Positions 55,498-64,000 are shown, numbered from the stretch's first letter. The stretch is DNA of 64,000 bases from Pseudomonadota bacterium (GCA_018262095.1 JAGTRW010000008.1:123722-187721); one strand, 5' to 3'. The notes: generated from the sequence alone by a model not told the origin. A program made the numbers and translations.

Positions 55498-55524
55498 TCA
55501 AAGCACTTGGGGCCGCGGTTGACC

Positions 55525-55989
55525 TCAAACTCCGTTCGCAAACCCCATTTGCCGCCATGCTTCGAAGACCGTCACTGCGACCGCGTTCGACAGGTTGAGG
55601 CTGCGCTGACCCGGCAGCATCGGCAGGCGCAGTCGCTGCGCCTCAGGGAACTCGTCCATTACCGCGGCCGGCAATCCGCTGGTCTCGCGGCCGAAAACGA
55701 ACACGTCATCGGGCGTCAAGTCCGGCGTATCGAAACGCTGGCCGCCGTGGGTCGTCATCGCGAAGCGGCGGCGGCCGGCCAGCGCGGCCTTGCAGGTTTC
55801 CCAGTCGGGGTGGCGGAAGACGCGCGCGAATTCGTGATAGTCGAGTCCGGCGCGCTTGAGCGAGCGGTCCTCCCAGCGAAAGCCGAGCGGTTCGACGAGA
55901 TGCAGTTCAGCGCCGGTGTTGGCGCACAGGCGAATGACGTTGCCCGTATTGGGCGGAATCTCGGGTTGGAACAAGACGACTGCAGTCAA
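55525..55989 (-). CDS. trmL: tRNA (cytidine(34)-2'-O)-methyltransferase
   Basis: A 154-residue SPOUT-fold methyltransferase that 2'-O-methylates the wobble base of certain tRNA-Leu. It has VLFQPEIPPNTGNVIRLCANTGAELHLVEPLGF at the N-terminus and the knot region DVFVFGRETSGLPAAV ... LPMLPGQRSLNLSNAVAVTVFEAWRQ. The start is a TTG at 55989 with GGAG 8 bases upstream. The frame runs on to 56094, into the LysR gene. The short form matches the E. coli length. Confidence 0.93.
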   Translation of the reverse strand: MTAVVLFQPEIPPNTGNVIRLCANTGAELHLVEPLGFRWEDRSLKRAGLDYHEFARVFRHPDWETCKAALAGRRRFAMTTHGGQRFDTPDLTPDDVFVFGRETSGLPAAVMDEFPEAQRLRLPMLPGQRSLNLSNAVAVTVFEAWRQMGFANGV

Positions 55990-56009
55990 GGCGGGCTCCG
56001 CAAATAAGG

Positions 56010-56954
56010 CTATTGGCTCGCCGCGGCGTTCTCTACTTCGCCGGGGTTTTGCTCGATTTCCTGGCGATAGGCGCTGGCCTGATCGCGCAGCCATTGGCAG
56101 AAGACCTGCAGCGACGGCGAGCCGACCTTGTTCTGCGGATACACCAAGTAGTAGCTGCGCTGGTTGTGCAGCACGTACGGCGACGGGATCAAGAGTTCGC
56201 CCGAGGCGATCTCGCTGAGCACGAAAAAGCGTGGCATCAACGCCACGCCGAGCCCGGCGCGCGCCGCTTCGACGAGCAGCGAAAAGAGTTCGTAACGCGA
56301 ACCGCCCATGGCGTTGACGTTCGGCCGGCCGGCGACTTCAAACCATTCGCGCCAGGCGCCGGGGCGCGCCGACTGGTGCAGCAGCGGCAGCGTCTCGAGC
56401 TGCTCGGGGTCGATCTGGGTGGCGCCGTCAAGCAAGGCCGGACTGCACACCGGAACCATTTCCTCGCCGAACAGGTACTCGGTGATGGCGCCGGGCCACA
56501 CCGGGTCGCCGAAGTGGATCGCGGCGTCGAACGGGGTGTCGGTAAACATGAAGGGTTCGGCGCGCGTCGTCAGATCGAGCGTGATCGCCGGGTTCTGCGC
56601 ATGAAAATCGGCCAGCCGCGGGATCAGCCAGCGCGCCGCGAAGGTCGGTATGACCGCCAGTTCGAGCACGCCGCCAGCGCCGCGATGGGCCATCAGCGAC
56701 AGCGTGTCGTGCTCCATCTGCTTGAGATATTCCCTGACCTGCTTGGCGTAGAGCAGGCCGGCTTCGGACAGCGTGACGCGTTTCTTGACGCGGTTGAACA
56801 GCAGGATGCCCAGATAATCCTCGAGCGCCGCGATCTGCCGGCAGACGGCGCTTTGCGTCAGGCAGAGCTCCTCGGCGGCGCGGGTGAAGCTCTGGTGGCG
56901 CGCCGACGTTTCGAAGGCGATCAAGAGATCGGTTCCTGGGATTTTTCTTCGCAT
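56010..56954 (-). CDS. LysR-family regulator (GcvA-like)
   Basis: A 314-residue LysR-type regulator of the GcvA branch. The HTH is near the N-terminus (LIAFETSARHQSFTRAAEELCLTQSAVCRQIAALEDYLGILLFNRVKKRVTLSEAG). The effector domain includes LELAVIPTFAARWLIPRL and FDAAIHFGDPVWPGA. It is divergent from the NAD-glutamate dehydrogenase across 361 bases, so it may regulate that gene; it also reads into trmL 20 bases downstream. Confidence 0.92.
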   Translation of the reverse strand: MRRKIPGTDLLIAFETSARHQSFTRAAEELCLTQSAVCRQIAALEDYLGILLFNRVKKRVTLSEAGLLYAKQVREYLKQMEHDTLSLMAHRGAGGVLELAVIPTFAARWLIPRLADFHAQNPAITLDLTTRAEPFMFTDTPFDAAIHFGDPVWPGAITEYLFGEEMVPVCSPALLDGATQIDPEQLETLPLLHQSARPGAWREWFEVAGRPNVNAMGGSRYELFSLLVEAARAGLGVALMPRFFVLSEIASGELLIPSPYVLHNQRSYYLVYPQNKVGSPSLQVFCQWLRDQASAYRQEIEQNPGEVENAAASQ

Positions 56955-57315
56955 AATGGTTATCCTGAACGCATCATTAATGCTTGACGTGGCGTTTGGC
57001 CCGAGGGGCGCGAACTCGATTCGACCGGCAGCCGCTGCCGGCCGTCGAATTGACCGTCAATTTTTCTATCAGCGTTTCTGAGTTGGTTCCAATACGGTAC
57101 AAGATAGTGAATATACGTCGATTGTAGTCGGGCTAGAACAGGATGAATATGAAAGCGTGTACTGGATTTGCAGAAAGTGCGCGGTAGTCGGTTGGTGATG
57201 ATCGAGCATCAACTGGTTTTTGGAGGTTTCCCCGCATTTCATGCCTGATCCTGCGATTGGAGTTACCGTATTTCCCTGACTTGAAGCACCCTATGCATGG
57301 CCAAAGGAGATGGAT
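56955..57315. other. Intergenic region between LysR and NAD-glutamate dehydrogenase
   Basis: About 361 bases without a gene. A hairpin lies at 57019-57050 (ATTCGAC/GTCGAAT outer arms and CGGCAGC/GCTGCCG inner arms), followed by a T-run at 57061-57065. The rest is moderately AT-rich and presumably holds the divergent promoters; no clear -35/-10 pair stands out. Confidence 0.5.
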
Positions 57316-60300
57316 ATGACAGTCATTACGGATACCGACAACAGCCTGTTGCGCAACCTGCGCGAAATTTCGATGCGGCAAAAGATATCGGCGGCGCTCG
57401 CTGACTATATCGAAACCTATTTCGCCGACGCCGACCTCGCCAGCTTCGGAGAAGCCAGCCCTGAAGAACTGCACGGCGCGGCGCTGCAGCACCATCGCCT
57501 GGCGCTCTCGCGTCCGCCCGGAAACGCCGCCGTTGCCTTGTATACGCCCGACTTCGACCGCCACGGCTGGCATTCACCGCATACGGTGATCGACATCGTC
57601 ACCGACGACATGCCCTTCCTGGTCGATTCGATCACGATGATCGTCTATCGCCACGGCCTGGCCATTCACAAACTGATGCACCCGGTGCTCGGCGTCGAAC
57701 GCGATGCGGCCGGCACGCTGCAGCGCTGTGCCGAGCATGGCAGCGCCGGAACGCTGGCCGAGTCGTGGATCCACCTTGAAATCGACCGCGTCAGCGATGC
57801 GGCGCAGATCGAAGCGCTGCGCGCCGAGATCGGCGAACACCTGGCCGACGTTCGTGCTGCCGTCGAAGACCACCTCTCGATGCGCGAGAAGGTCGCGGGC
57901 GTGATCGCCGACCTCGAAACCTGGCCGCATGCGGAGAATCGTGAAGTCGCCGATTTCCTGCGCTGGATCGCCGCCGAGAACTTCGTTTTCCTCGGTTACA
58001 CGCACTACCAGGCCGACACGGCGGCCGGTCAGCTCGAACGCGCCGCTGACGGTGGCTTGGGTCTGCTGCGGCGCAACGACCACCCGCGTTTCGGTCGCTG
58101 CCTCGCCGGAATACCCGGCGATCTTGCCGAAATTTCGCGCATGACTTCGCCGCTGACGCTGGTCAAGGCCGACGCGCACTCGAGCGTGCACCGCCCGACC
58201 TACCTCGACTTCATCGGCGTGCACTACCGCGACGCCGCCGGCCACATCGTCGGCGAACACGTCTTCGTCGGTCTCTACGCGATGCACGTCTATCACGTGT
58301 CGACCAGTGACATTCCGGTGGTGCGCAGCAAGGTCGCCGCGGTGCGCGCGGCGTGCAGCTTCACCGCCGGAAGTTTCCGCGACAAGTTGCTGATCAACGT
58401 GCTCGAAACCTACCCGCGCGAGGAACTGATCGAGATCGATACCGACGACCTGCTGCGCATCGCCAGCGGCATCGTGATGCTGCAGGAGCACCCGCGTGTT
58501 CGCGTCTTCCTGCGCAACGACAACTGGGGGCGCTACGTCTCGGCGCTCGTCTATATGCCGCGCGACCGCTTCGATACCACCATCCGGCGCCGCATCACCG
58601 CCTTGCTCGCCGAAACGCTGCACGCCGAGAGCATCGACTTCTTCCTGATGGTCGGCGAATCGCCGCTGGCGCGTCTGCACCTGATCGCGCGAATGCCCGC
58701 CGGCACCCGCTACGACTACGACGGCGAAACCTTCGAGGGCGACGTCGCGCGCATCGTCCGCGGCTGGCACGACGAGCTGCAACACAATCTGATCGAGCAC
58801 TGCGGCGAGGCGCGCGGCAACGAACTGCTGCGCCGTTACGCCAACGCGCTGCCGCTCGCCTATCAGGACCAGGTGCCGCCGAGCTCGGCGGTCTCCGACC
58901 TGGAGCGACTTGACGTTGCCGCCGGCAGCGGTCGCATCGAGCTCAAGCTCAACGCGCCTTACGGCGACGATGGCTCGCACCAGCACCTCAAGCTCTTTCT
59001 CAAGGGCCAGCAGCGGCCGCTGTCGGCGGTCCTGCCGGTGTTCGAGAACCTCGGCGTGACGGTGCTCTCCGAGCAGCCGTTCAAGCTCGCCGGCAGCGAC
59101 CTGCACATCGCCGATTTCGCGGTGCGTCTGCCCGCTGCCGACGCGCTCGACGACGAGGCAACGCGCAAGGCTTTTGTCGCGCTGCTCGAGAGCGTGCTGC
59201 GCGACGCTGCGGAGAACGACGGTTTCAACCGCCTGGCGCTGCTCTGTGGGCTCGACGGCGCGCGCATCGCGATCCTGCGCGCCTACAGCCGCTATCTGCG
59301 CCAGGCCGGGCTGCCGTTCAGCCAAGTCTATATCGAGCGCTGCCTGGCGGCGCAGCCACAGATCGCCCGGCTGCTCGCCGACCTGTTCGTCGCACGCCTC
59401 TCGCCCGACGGTGACGAGGCGCGCGCCGCAGCGATCGGCAGCGAACTCACCGCCGCGCTGGCGCAAGTGGCCAACCTCGACGACGACCGCATCCTCTCCG
59501 GCTTCCGCACCGTGATCGAGGCGACGATGCGCACCAACGCCTGGCAGAATGGCGCTGACGGCAAGCCGCACGACTACCTGTCGTTCAAGATCTCGTCCAA
59601 GCTCGTTCCCTTCCTGCCCAAGCCGCTGCCGCTCTACGAAATCTTCGTCTATAGCCAGCGCATGGAGGGCATCCACCTGCGCGGATCGAGCGTCTCGCGC
59701 GGCGGCCTGCGCTGGTCGGATCGAATGGAAGACTATCGCACCGAGGGACTCGCGCTGATGAAAGCGCAGATGGTCAAGAACGTCGTCGGCGTCCCGCTCG
59801 GCGCCAAGGGTTGCTTCGTCGGCAAGCGGCTGCCGCCGGCCAGCGAGCGCGACGCCTGGCTCGCCGAAGGCATTGCCTGCTACTCGATCTACATCCGCGG
59901 CCTGCTCGATCTCACCGACAACCTGATCGACGGCAAGGTCGTTGCGCCGACCAACGTTCGTCGCCGCGACGCTGACGATCCTTACCTGGTCGTCGCCGCC
60001 GACAAGGGCACCGCGACCTTCTCCGACATCGCCAACGGCATCGCCATCGAATACGGCTTCTGGCTCGGCGACGCCTTCGCTTCGGGCGGTTCGGTCGGTT
60101 TCGACCACAAGAAGATGGGAATCACCGCGCGCGGCGCCTGGGAAGCGGCCAAGCGTCACTTCCGCGAACTGGGGCTCGACACGCAAAGTCAGCCCTTCAC
60201 CGCGGTCGGCATCGGCGACATGAGCGGCGACGTCTTCGGCAACGGCATGCTGCGCACCGATCAGATGCAGCTGCTGGCTGCTTTCGACCACCGTCACATC

Positions 60301-61986
60301 TTCCTCGACCCCAACCCCGACTCGGCGAAGAGCCTCATCGAGCGGCAGCGCTTGTTCGACCTGCCGCGCTCGTCGTGGGACGATTACGACAAGTCGCTGA
60401 TTTCCGCAGGCGGCGGCGTCTGGTCGCGCAGCGTCAAGCACGTCCCGCTGTCACCGAAAATTCGCGCGCGGCTTGGCGTCGACGCCGAACAACTGACGCC
60501 CAGCGAACTGATCAACGCCATCCTCAAGGCGCCGGTCGACCTGCTCTACAACGGCGGCATCGGCACTTATTTCAAGGCCAGCAGCCAGAGCCAGCAGGAC
60601 GCCAACGACCGCAGCAACGACGCGATCCGCGCCGACGCCAGTGAAATCCGCGCGCGCGTCGTCGTCGAAGGCGGCAACCTCGGGCTGACGCAGAAGGCGC
60701 GAATCGAATACGCGCTGGGCGGCGGCCTGATCTATACCGATGCAATCGACAATTCGGCGGGCGTCGGCACGTCAGATCACGAGGTCAATATCAAGATCCT
60801 GATCTCCAGCCTGATCGGCAACGGCGACATGACGTTCAAGCAGCGCGACGCGTTGCTGGTGGCGATCACCGACGAAGTGGCGGCTCTGGTGCTGGTCGAG
60901 AACTACCAGCAGACCGCGGCGGTCTCGCTCGAAGCGAGCGCCGGCAAGGAGATGCTCAACGCCCACGCGCAGGTGATCCGTCACCTGGAGGCCAAGGGCG
61001 GGCTCAATCGCAGCATCGAGTTCCTGCCCGACGAAAAGGCACTGATCGAACGTGCGCAGATGGCTTGCGGCCTGACCGCGCCGGAGATCTCGATTCTGCT
61101 CGCCTACACCAAGATCTCGCTCAAGGAAGCCTTGCTCGCTTCGCCCTTGCCCGACGCCGCCGAGTTCCAGCCCTTGCTCGTCGATTACTTCCCGCCGGCG
61201 GTGCAGAGCCAGTGCCGCGAACAGATCGCCAGCCATCCGCTCAAGCGCGAAATCATCACCACGCAGATCGTCAGCCGGCTGGTCAACCGCATGGGGACGC
61301 ACTTTACGCTGCAGATCGGCGACGAAACCGGCGCTGATCTGACGCAGATCGTCACCGCCTGGTACGCGGCGAGCGAGCTGCTTGACGCCGAAGCGCTGTG
61401 GGGCGAAATCGAAGCGCTCGACCTCAAGGTCCCGGCGGCGCAGCAGATGGCGTTGATGGCGTCGCTGCGCGAGATGGTCGGCGCCGCGACGCGGCAGATC
61501 CTGGCTTCGCAGAGGGCCGGCGCGAACATCGCCGCGATCGTCGAGACCTTCGGCGACGCCGTCGGCAAGGCGATGGCGACGGCCCGGGCCGGTCAGCCGG
61601 CCGGCAACGTCGCCGCCGTGCTCGACGCCCGTGCCAACATCGTCGGAGTCTTCGAGCTGGTCGATCTGGCGCGTGCCGGCGATCAGCCGCTGGCCGAAGT
61701 GGCGGCGGCCTGCGCCCGTCTCGACGCGCGTCTCGATCTGGCCTGGCTTGGCCAGGCGATTGGCCGTCTGCCGGCCGGCAACCGCTGGCAGGCGCGGGCT
61801 CGCGCCCAGCTCGCCAGCGAACTGCGCAAGCTGTGGCAGGCGCTGTTGCAGCGCGGCTTGGCAGAAATGCCGAGCGCCGCGGGTGAGGCGCGCGGCGTCG
61901 TCGATGAGCTCAAGCGCAACGCGCCGCAGGACCTGGCGATGCTCTCTGCCGGTCTGTCGGAGATCAAACGGTTGCTCGCAATCTGA
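57316..61986 (+). CDS. NAD-specific glutamate dehydrogenase (large, GDH-180 type)
   Basis: A 1556-residue cytoplasmic enzyme oxidising glutamate to 2-oxoglutarate and ammonia with NAD, of the large bacterial class. The N-terminal 700 residues are regulatory (e.g. DDMPFLVDSITMIVYRHGLAIH, FLGYTHYQ, VFVGLYAMHVYHVSTSDIPVVR). The catalytic core (about 730-1150) has GIHLRGSSVSRGGLRWSDRMEDYRTE, GLMKAQMVKNVVGVPLGAKGCFVGK, GDMSGDVFGNGML, FLDPNPD, LLYNGGIGTYFKAS and VVVEGGNLGLTQKARIEYA. AAGGAG sits 7 bases from the ATG at 57316 and runs straight into the ATG at 57310, so 57316 is preferred. Divergent LysR may regulate it. Confidence 0.96.
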   Translation: MTVITDTDNSLLRNLREISMRQKISAALADYIETYFADADLASFGEASPEELHGAALQHHRLALSRPPGNAAVALYTPDFDRHGWHSPHTVIDIVTDDMPFLVDSITMIVYRHGLAIHKLMHPVLGVERDAAGTLQRCAEHGSAGTLAESWIHLEIDRVSDAAQIEALRAEIGEHLADVRAAVEDHLSMREKVAGVIADLETWPHAENREVADFLRWIAAENFVFLGYTHYQADTAAGQLERAADGGLGLLRRNDHPRFGRCLAGIPGDLAEISRMTSPLTLVKADAHSSVHRPTYLDFIGVHYRDAAGHIVGEHVFVGLYAMHVYHVSTSDIPVVRSKVAAVRAACSFTAGSFRDKLLINVLETYPREELIEIDTDDLLRIASGIVMLQEHPRVRVFLRNDNWGRYVSALVYMPRDRFDTTIRRRITALLAETLHAESIDFFLMVGESPLARLHLIARMPAGTRYDYDGETFEGDVARIVRGWHDELQHNLIEHCGEARGNELLRRYANALPLAYQDQVPPSSAVSDLERLDVAAGSGRIELKLNAPYGDDGSHQHLKLFLKGQQRPLSAVLPVFENLGVTVLSEQPFKLAGSDLHIADFAVRLPAADALDDEATRKAFVALLESVLRDAAENDGFNRLALLCGLDGARIAILRAYSRYLRQAGLPFSQVYIERCLAAQPQIARLLADLFVARLSPDGDEARAAAIGSELTAALAQVANLDDDRILSGFRTVIEATMRTNAWQNGADGKPHDYLSFKISSKLVPFLPKPLPLYEIFVYSQRMEGIHLRGSSVSRGGLRWSDRMEDYRTEGLALMKAQMVKNVVGVPLGAKGCFVGKRLPPASERDAWLAEGIACYSIYIRGLLDLTDNLIDGKVVAPTNVRRRDADDPYLVVAADKGTATFSDIANGIAIEYGFWLGDAFASGGSVGFDHKKMGITARGAWEAAKRHFRELGLDTQSQPFTAVGIGDMSGDVFGNGMLRTDQMQLLAAFDHRHIFLDPNPDSAKSLIERQRLFDLPRSSWDDYDKSLISAGGGVWSRSVKHVPLSPKIRARLGVDAEQLTPSELINAILKAPVDLLYNGGIGTYFKASSQSQQDANDRSNDAIRADASEIRARVVVEGGNLGLTQKARIEYALGGGLIYTDAIDNSAGVGTSDHEVNIKILISSLIGNGDMTFKQRDALLVAITDEVAALVLVENYQQTAAVSLEASAGKEMLNAHAQVIRHLEAKGGLNRSIEFLPDEKALIERAQMACGLTAPEISILLAYTKISLKEALLASPLPDAAEFQPLLVDYFPPAVQSQCREQIASHPLKREIITTQIVSRLVNRMGTHFTLQIGDETGADLTQIVTAWYAASELLDAEALWGEIEALDLKVPAAQQMALMASLREMVGAATRQILASQRAGANIAAIVETFGDAVGKAMATARAGQPAGNVAAVLDARANIVGVFELVDLARAGDQPLAEVAAACARLDARLDLAWLGQAIGRLPAGNRWQARARAQLASELRKLWQALLQRGLAEMPSAAGEARGVVDELKRNAPQDLAMLSAGLSEIKRLLAI

Positions 61987-62009
61987 TCGGCCGTTTTTTG
62001 AGCGAATAG

Positions 62010-62044
62010 AGGCCGGCCTGCAGATCAAGCAGGCCGGCCTTTTT
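62010..62044 (+). terminator. Rho-independent terminator after NAD-glutamate dehydrogenase
   Basis: A 12-bp GC-rich stem (AGGCCGGCCTGC at 62010-62021 with its complement at 62029-62040), a 7-base loop and TTTT, 23 bases after the stop. Confidence 0.9.
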
Positions 62045-62122
62045 GCGACGGCCTGTCGGAAACGCCAAGGTCTATGCGGCGTTCGCGGCAGGCCGTGCCA
62101 CGATCACCTTTTGCTGCGGCGT

Positions 62123-62707
62123 TCACACCAGGCCGAAGCCGCCGAGCAGCGCGCCGACGGCGAGCAGCCAGAGCAGGTGGATCTTGCTGCGCCAGACGAT
62201 CAGCGCGGTCGCCGCCGTCAGCAGCCAGAGCGGCCAGTCGCGCGCCGGGTCCTGGTGCGCGCTGGCGAGCAGCCAACCGGTCGAGACCAGCAGTGCGATG
62301 ACGATCGGGCTCATTCCCTGCTTGAACGCGCGCACCGAGCGCCAGTGGCGGTTGCGGTGGCTCCAGCGCGCGGTCATATAGGACAAGGTCGTGCTCGGCA
62401 GCAGGATGCCGGTCATCGTGAGCAGCGCGCCGACGAACGCGTTCGCCATACTGCCGGTGTTGATTCCGACGTTCCAGCCCATCAGCGCGACGAACAGCAC
62501 GTTGGGCCCCGGCGAGGCCTGGGCGATCGCGATCGACGCGTTGAACTGGGCGTCGGACAGCCAGCGTTGCTGATCGACCAGAAAGCGGTGCATCTCGGGC
62601 AGCGTGGTGATCGCGCCGCCGATCGACAGCAAGGACAGCGCCAGGTAGTGCGCCAGCAGATTGAGCCAGTCGCTCCAGGCCAGCGCCAGGACAGGCGCGC
62701 TACTCAT
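62123..62707 (-). CDS. chrA: Chromate transporter, C-terminal-half type (ChrA family)
   Basis: A 194-residue membrane protein of the CHR family, encoded as a separate half-protein. It has LSLLSIGGAITTLPEMHRFLVDQQRWLSDAQF, the diagnostic PGP in AQASPGPNVLFVALMGWNVG and about five helices. The ATG at 62707 overlaps the stop of the other half by 4 bases; the longer frame to 62920 is a shadow of that gene. Two-gene chromate transporters work as pairs, but the partner here is damaged. Confidence 0.88.
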   Translation of the reverse strand: MSSAPVLALAWSDWLNLLAHYLALSLLSIGGAITTLPEMHRFLVDQQRWLSDAQFNASIAIAQASPGPNVLFVALMGWNVGINTGSMANAFVGALLTMTGILLPSTTLSYMTARWSHRNRHWRSVRAFKQGMSPIVIALLVSTGWLLASAHQDPARDWPLWLLTAATALIVWRSKIHLLWLLAVGALLGGFGLV

Positions 62708-63078
62708 GGCTTGAGCCGGCGGTAGGCGAGTACGCAGCCGGCGCCGCCCAAGCCGAGCACGACGTAGGCGAGCGGCCAGCGCAGCAGCGCGATGGCGACA
62801 AAACAGGCAGCGCTCAGCGCGATGCAGGCAGGAATGCCAAGCGGATTCGACTTGAGCGCCGACGCGAGCTTGATTCCGGTGGCGATGATCAGTCCGGCGG
62901 CAACGGCGCCCATGCCCCATTCCTCGACGAATTCTTCGCGGGTCAGCCAGCGTTTGCGCTCGACCAGTTCATGCTGGACGACGGCGAGTACGCCGCCGAA
63001 ACCCTGCAGCGCGAGCAGCGTGAACGAGACGAAAAGATCGGTCAGCGACTGCGGCTGGGGATGGTCGGAATCTTCCAT
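62704..63078 (-). pseudogene. chrA: Chromate transporter, N-terminal-half type, internally deleted
   Basis: A 124-residue frame, short for a CHR half (usually about 180-200). It starts normally (SLTDLFVSFTLLALQGFGGVLAVVQHELVERKRWLTREEFVEEW) and then jumps straight to GMGAVAAGLIIATGIKLASALKSNPLG, which normally lies about 60-70 residues later. The PGP motif and the following two helices are missing. The frame is kept. The jump is at 62915/62916, exactly where a 99-bp inverted copy at the window edge also begins. It is likely non-functional as written, or an assembly product. Confidence 0.72.
62817..62915 (-). repeat. 99-bp perfect inverted repeat, copy A (inside chrA N-half)
   Basis: This segment of the deleted chrA half is identical, in opposite orientation, to 63902-64000. 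Its left limit here is only the limit of the window's other copy, so the true repeat may be longer. Confidence 0.9.
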
Positions 63079-63200
63079 GATTGGCTCGCGGGGAAAACGC
63101 GAATTCTACCTTGCCGTAGCGGGCGCGGCAGGGCTATCGCATCAGCTCTCTTCAACCGATGGGGCGGATTTACCGCTGTATTCCGCGCCTGACGCGCGGG

Positions 63201-63549
63201 CTACTTTCTTTTGCGTCGCCAAAAGAAAGTAGCGAAAGAAAAGGCGACCCCGGCTCCGCGGTCGGCTGCGCCGACTTCCCTGCGCTACTCGTCAAACCGG
63301 GCGGCTGCGCAACTCGGGCCTGCGGCCCTCAAACAGTGCTCGCCGACTTCCCTCGGCTTGCCTGCGTTGCTCGGCGCTCCACAGGGGGGAGCAGCGTCTG
63401 AGCTCGTCCGCCAAGGAAAGAAGCTGCGACCGGTTCTGCTCCTGCCCTCTGCGTCGTCGAGCAGCGCAGAGTACCCGGCGTAGCCGGGCGACGCAGCGGG
63501 CGCGCCTTCTTCTTGGGTACTTCTTCTTGGCAAGACAAGAAGAAGTACC
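63201..63549. repeat. 349-bp extragenic element bounded by two hairpins
   Basis: It begins with a 13-bp hairpin (CTACTTTCTTTTG at 63201-63213, six-base loop, complement at 63220-63232) and ends with a 14-bp hairpin (GGTACTTCTTCTTG at 63516-63529, six-base loop, complement at 63536-63549). The interior is GC-rich with short direct GCTGCG/GCCGACTTCCCT-like repeats. The two ends are A/G- and C/T-biased and mirror each other. It lies between comF and chrA. Similar TTTCTTTTG-GCGTCGCC-type hairpins recur between genes of many proteobacteria. The open frames across it are not believable genes. The stretch 63079-63200 before it holds nothing I recognise. Confidence 0.6.
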
Positions 63550-63603
63550 TCGCCGGTCGACGGCGAAACCCTGCGTGTCCCCACGAAATAACGCAGGCAA
63601 GAG

Positions 63604-63901
63604 CTACGCCGGCCTCGGCAGCGCACGCGCCAGCACCAGCGCCGTGACCGCTGCCGCACCGTGCAGCTTGAGCGTTCGTGCGCATTCGTCGAGCGAGGCG
63701 CCGGTGGTCATCACGTCGTCGACCAGGATGATTCGCGCCCCGCTCAAATCGGCGCTGCAGGCAAAGGCGTCGCGCAGGTTCTTGACGCGTTCGCGCCAGG
63801 CGAGCCCGGCCTGCGCCGGCGTGTTGCGCGTGCGGCGGCAACTTAGCGCATCGATCGGCAGGCGGCGCGCTCGCGCAAGGCCAAGGGCGCGACGCGCTTC
63901 T
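63604..63901 (-). pseudogene. comF: ComF-family phosphoribosyltransferase-like protein, 5' part replaced
   Basis: The last 98 codons of a ComF/GntX-type protein are present on the minus strand, ending at a TAG (63604-63606). The PRPP-binding motif is clear: RIILVDDVMTTGASLDECARTLKLHGA. Upstream LSCRRTRNTPAQAGLAWRERVKNL is also typical. Before codon 63901 the sequence changes abruptly to an inverted chrA fragment (63902-64000), so the N-terminal two thirds, including the zinc-finger part, is not in the window. No start is present. It is either truncated by rearrangement or cut by a misjoin. Confidence 0.7.
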
Positions 63902-64000
63902 GCATGGGCGCCGTTGCCGCCGGACTGATCATCGCCACCGGAATCAAGCTCGCGTCGGCGCTCAAGTCGAATCCGCTTGGCATTCCTGCCTGCATCGCGC
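63902..64000 (+). repeat. 99-bp perfect inverted repeat, copy B (chrA fragment at window edge)
   Basis: Read on the plus strand it encodes GMGAVAAGLIIATGIK and onward, the same piece as in the chrA half at 62817-62915, with every base matching over 99 positions. It runs off the window edge, so its full length is unknown. It directly abuts the comF 3' part. Confidence 0.9.

Noticed and set aside
57574..60441. A 955-residue open frame on the minus strand.
   Set aside because: It is the antisense shadow of the NAD-glutamate dehydrogenase, with the same composition bias and no recognisable domain.
63201..63549. An insertion sequence or small coding genes in the comF/chrA gap.
   Set aside because: No transposase-like protein is encoded; open frames are Arg/Ala-rich low-complexity products of the repeat itself.
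63329..63841. A 170-residue minus-strand frame overlapping the comF remnant.
   Set aside because: It is one frame off the ComF reading frame, which carries the PRPP-binding VDDVMTTGAS motif.

Overview
The window is a GC-rich, densely coded bacterial chromosome segment. Gene content and order point to a betaproteobacterium, most likely in or near the Rhodocyclales. Supporting signs are the secB-grxC-rhodanese block next to gpsA and trmL, divergent darP/pmbA, thyA-folA, envC-ctpA, glyA-nrdR-ribD, a very large NAD-glutamate dehydrogenase, several TRAP transporters and an OmpW porin. This placement is an inference from gene content; there is no rRNA or tRNA gene in the window to confirm it. I saw no prophage, intact insertion sequence or CRISPR array.

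Layout. 1-4.9 kb: a signalling string (end of an FHA protein, a CHASE2 nucleotide cyclase, a metallo-beta-lactamase-fold cyclic-nucleotide phosphodiesterase and a GAF/HD-GYP-type phosphohydrolase). 4.9-12 kb: rpe, a glycine-zipper envelope protein, dnaE, ompW, a 2-Cys peroxiredoxin, acylphosphatase and a 62-residue protein. 12-19.5 kb: a six-gene minus-strand operon (hyfIGFECB-like) encoding a complex I / hydrogenase-4-like membrane complex whose large subunit lacks most nickel ligands, with a small membrane protein in front. 19.5-25.7 kb: metG, apbC, dcd, and an Orn/Lys/Arg decarboxylase gene broken by an internal deletion and frameshift. 25.8-34 kb: a LysR regulator divergent from a TRAP transporter / DhaK-DhaL kinase / D-erythronate-dehydrogenase-like cassette, probably for a four-carbon sugar or sugar acid. 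34-41 kb: a chemoreceptor, thyA-folA, a PilZ-like protein, darP and pmbA. 41-46 kb: a second TRAP system of the 2-oxoacid type with DctP and DctQM convergent, a histidine phosphatase and a LysE-type exporter. 46-55.4 kb: glyA-nrdR-ribD, the envC-ctpA operon, and ArsR/rhodanese/grxC/secB/SH3/gpsA. 55.5-62 kb: trmL, a GcvA-type LysR regulator and the NAD-glutamate dehydrogenase. 62-64 kb: a split chromate transporter with one half internally deleted, a 349-bp hairpin-bounded repeat, and a comF 3' part joined to an inverted copy of the chromate transporter.

The most useful oddities are: the hydrogenase-like complex without a nickel site; the four-carbon-substrate cassette with an unknown beta-propeller-like protein; two matching 118-119-bp intergenic elements built from 9-bp units; a tandem repeat ending in a long hairpin upstream of apbC; a 26-bp perfect palindrome beside the peroxiredoxin gene; and three damaged genes (decarboxylase, chrA, comF). 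Two of the damaged genes share a 99-bp perfect inverted repeat that reaches the window edge, which may be rearrangement or misassembly.
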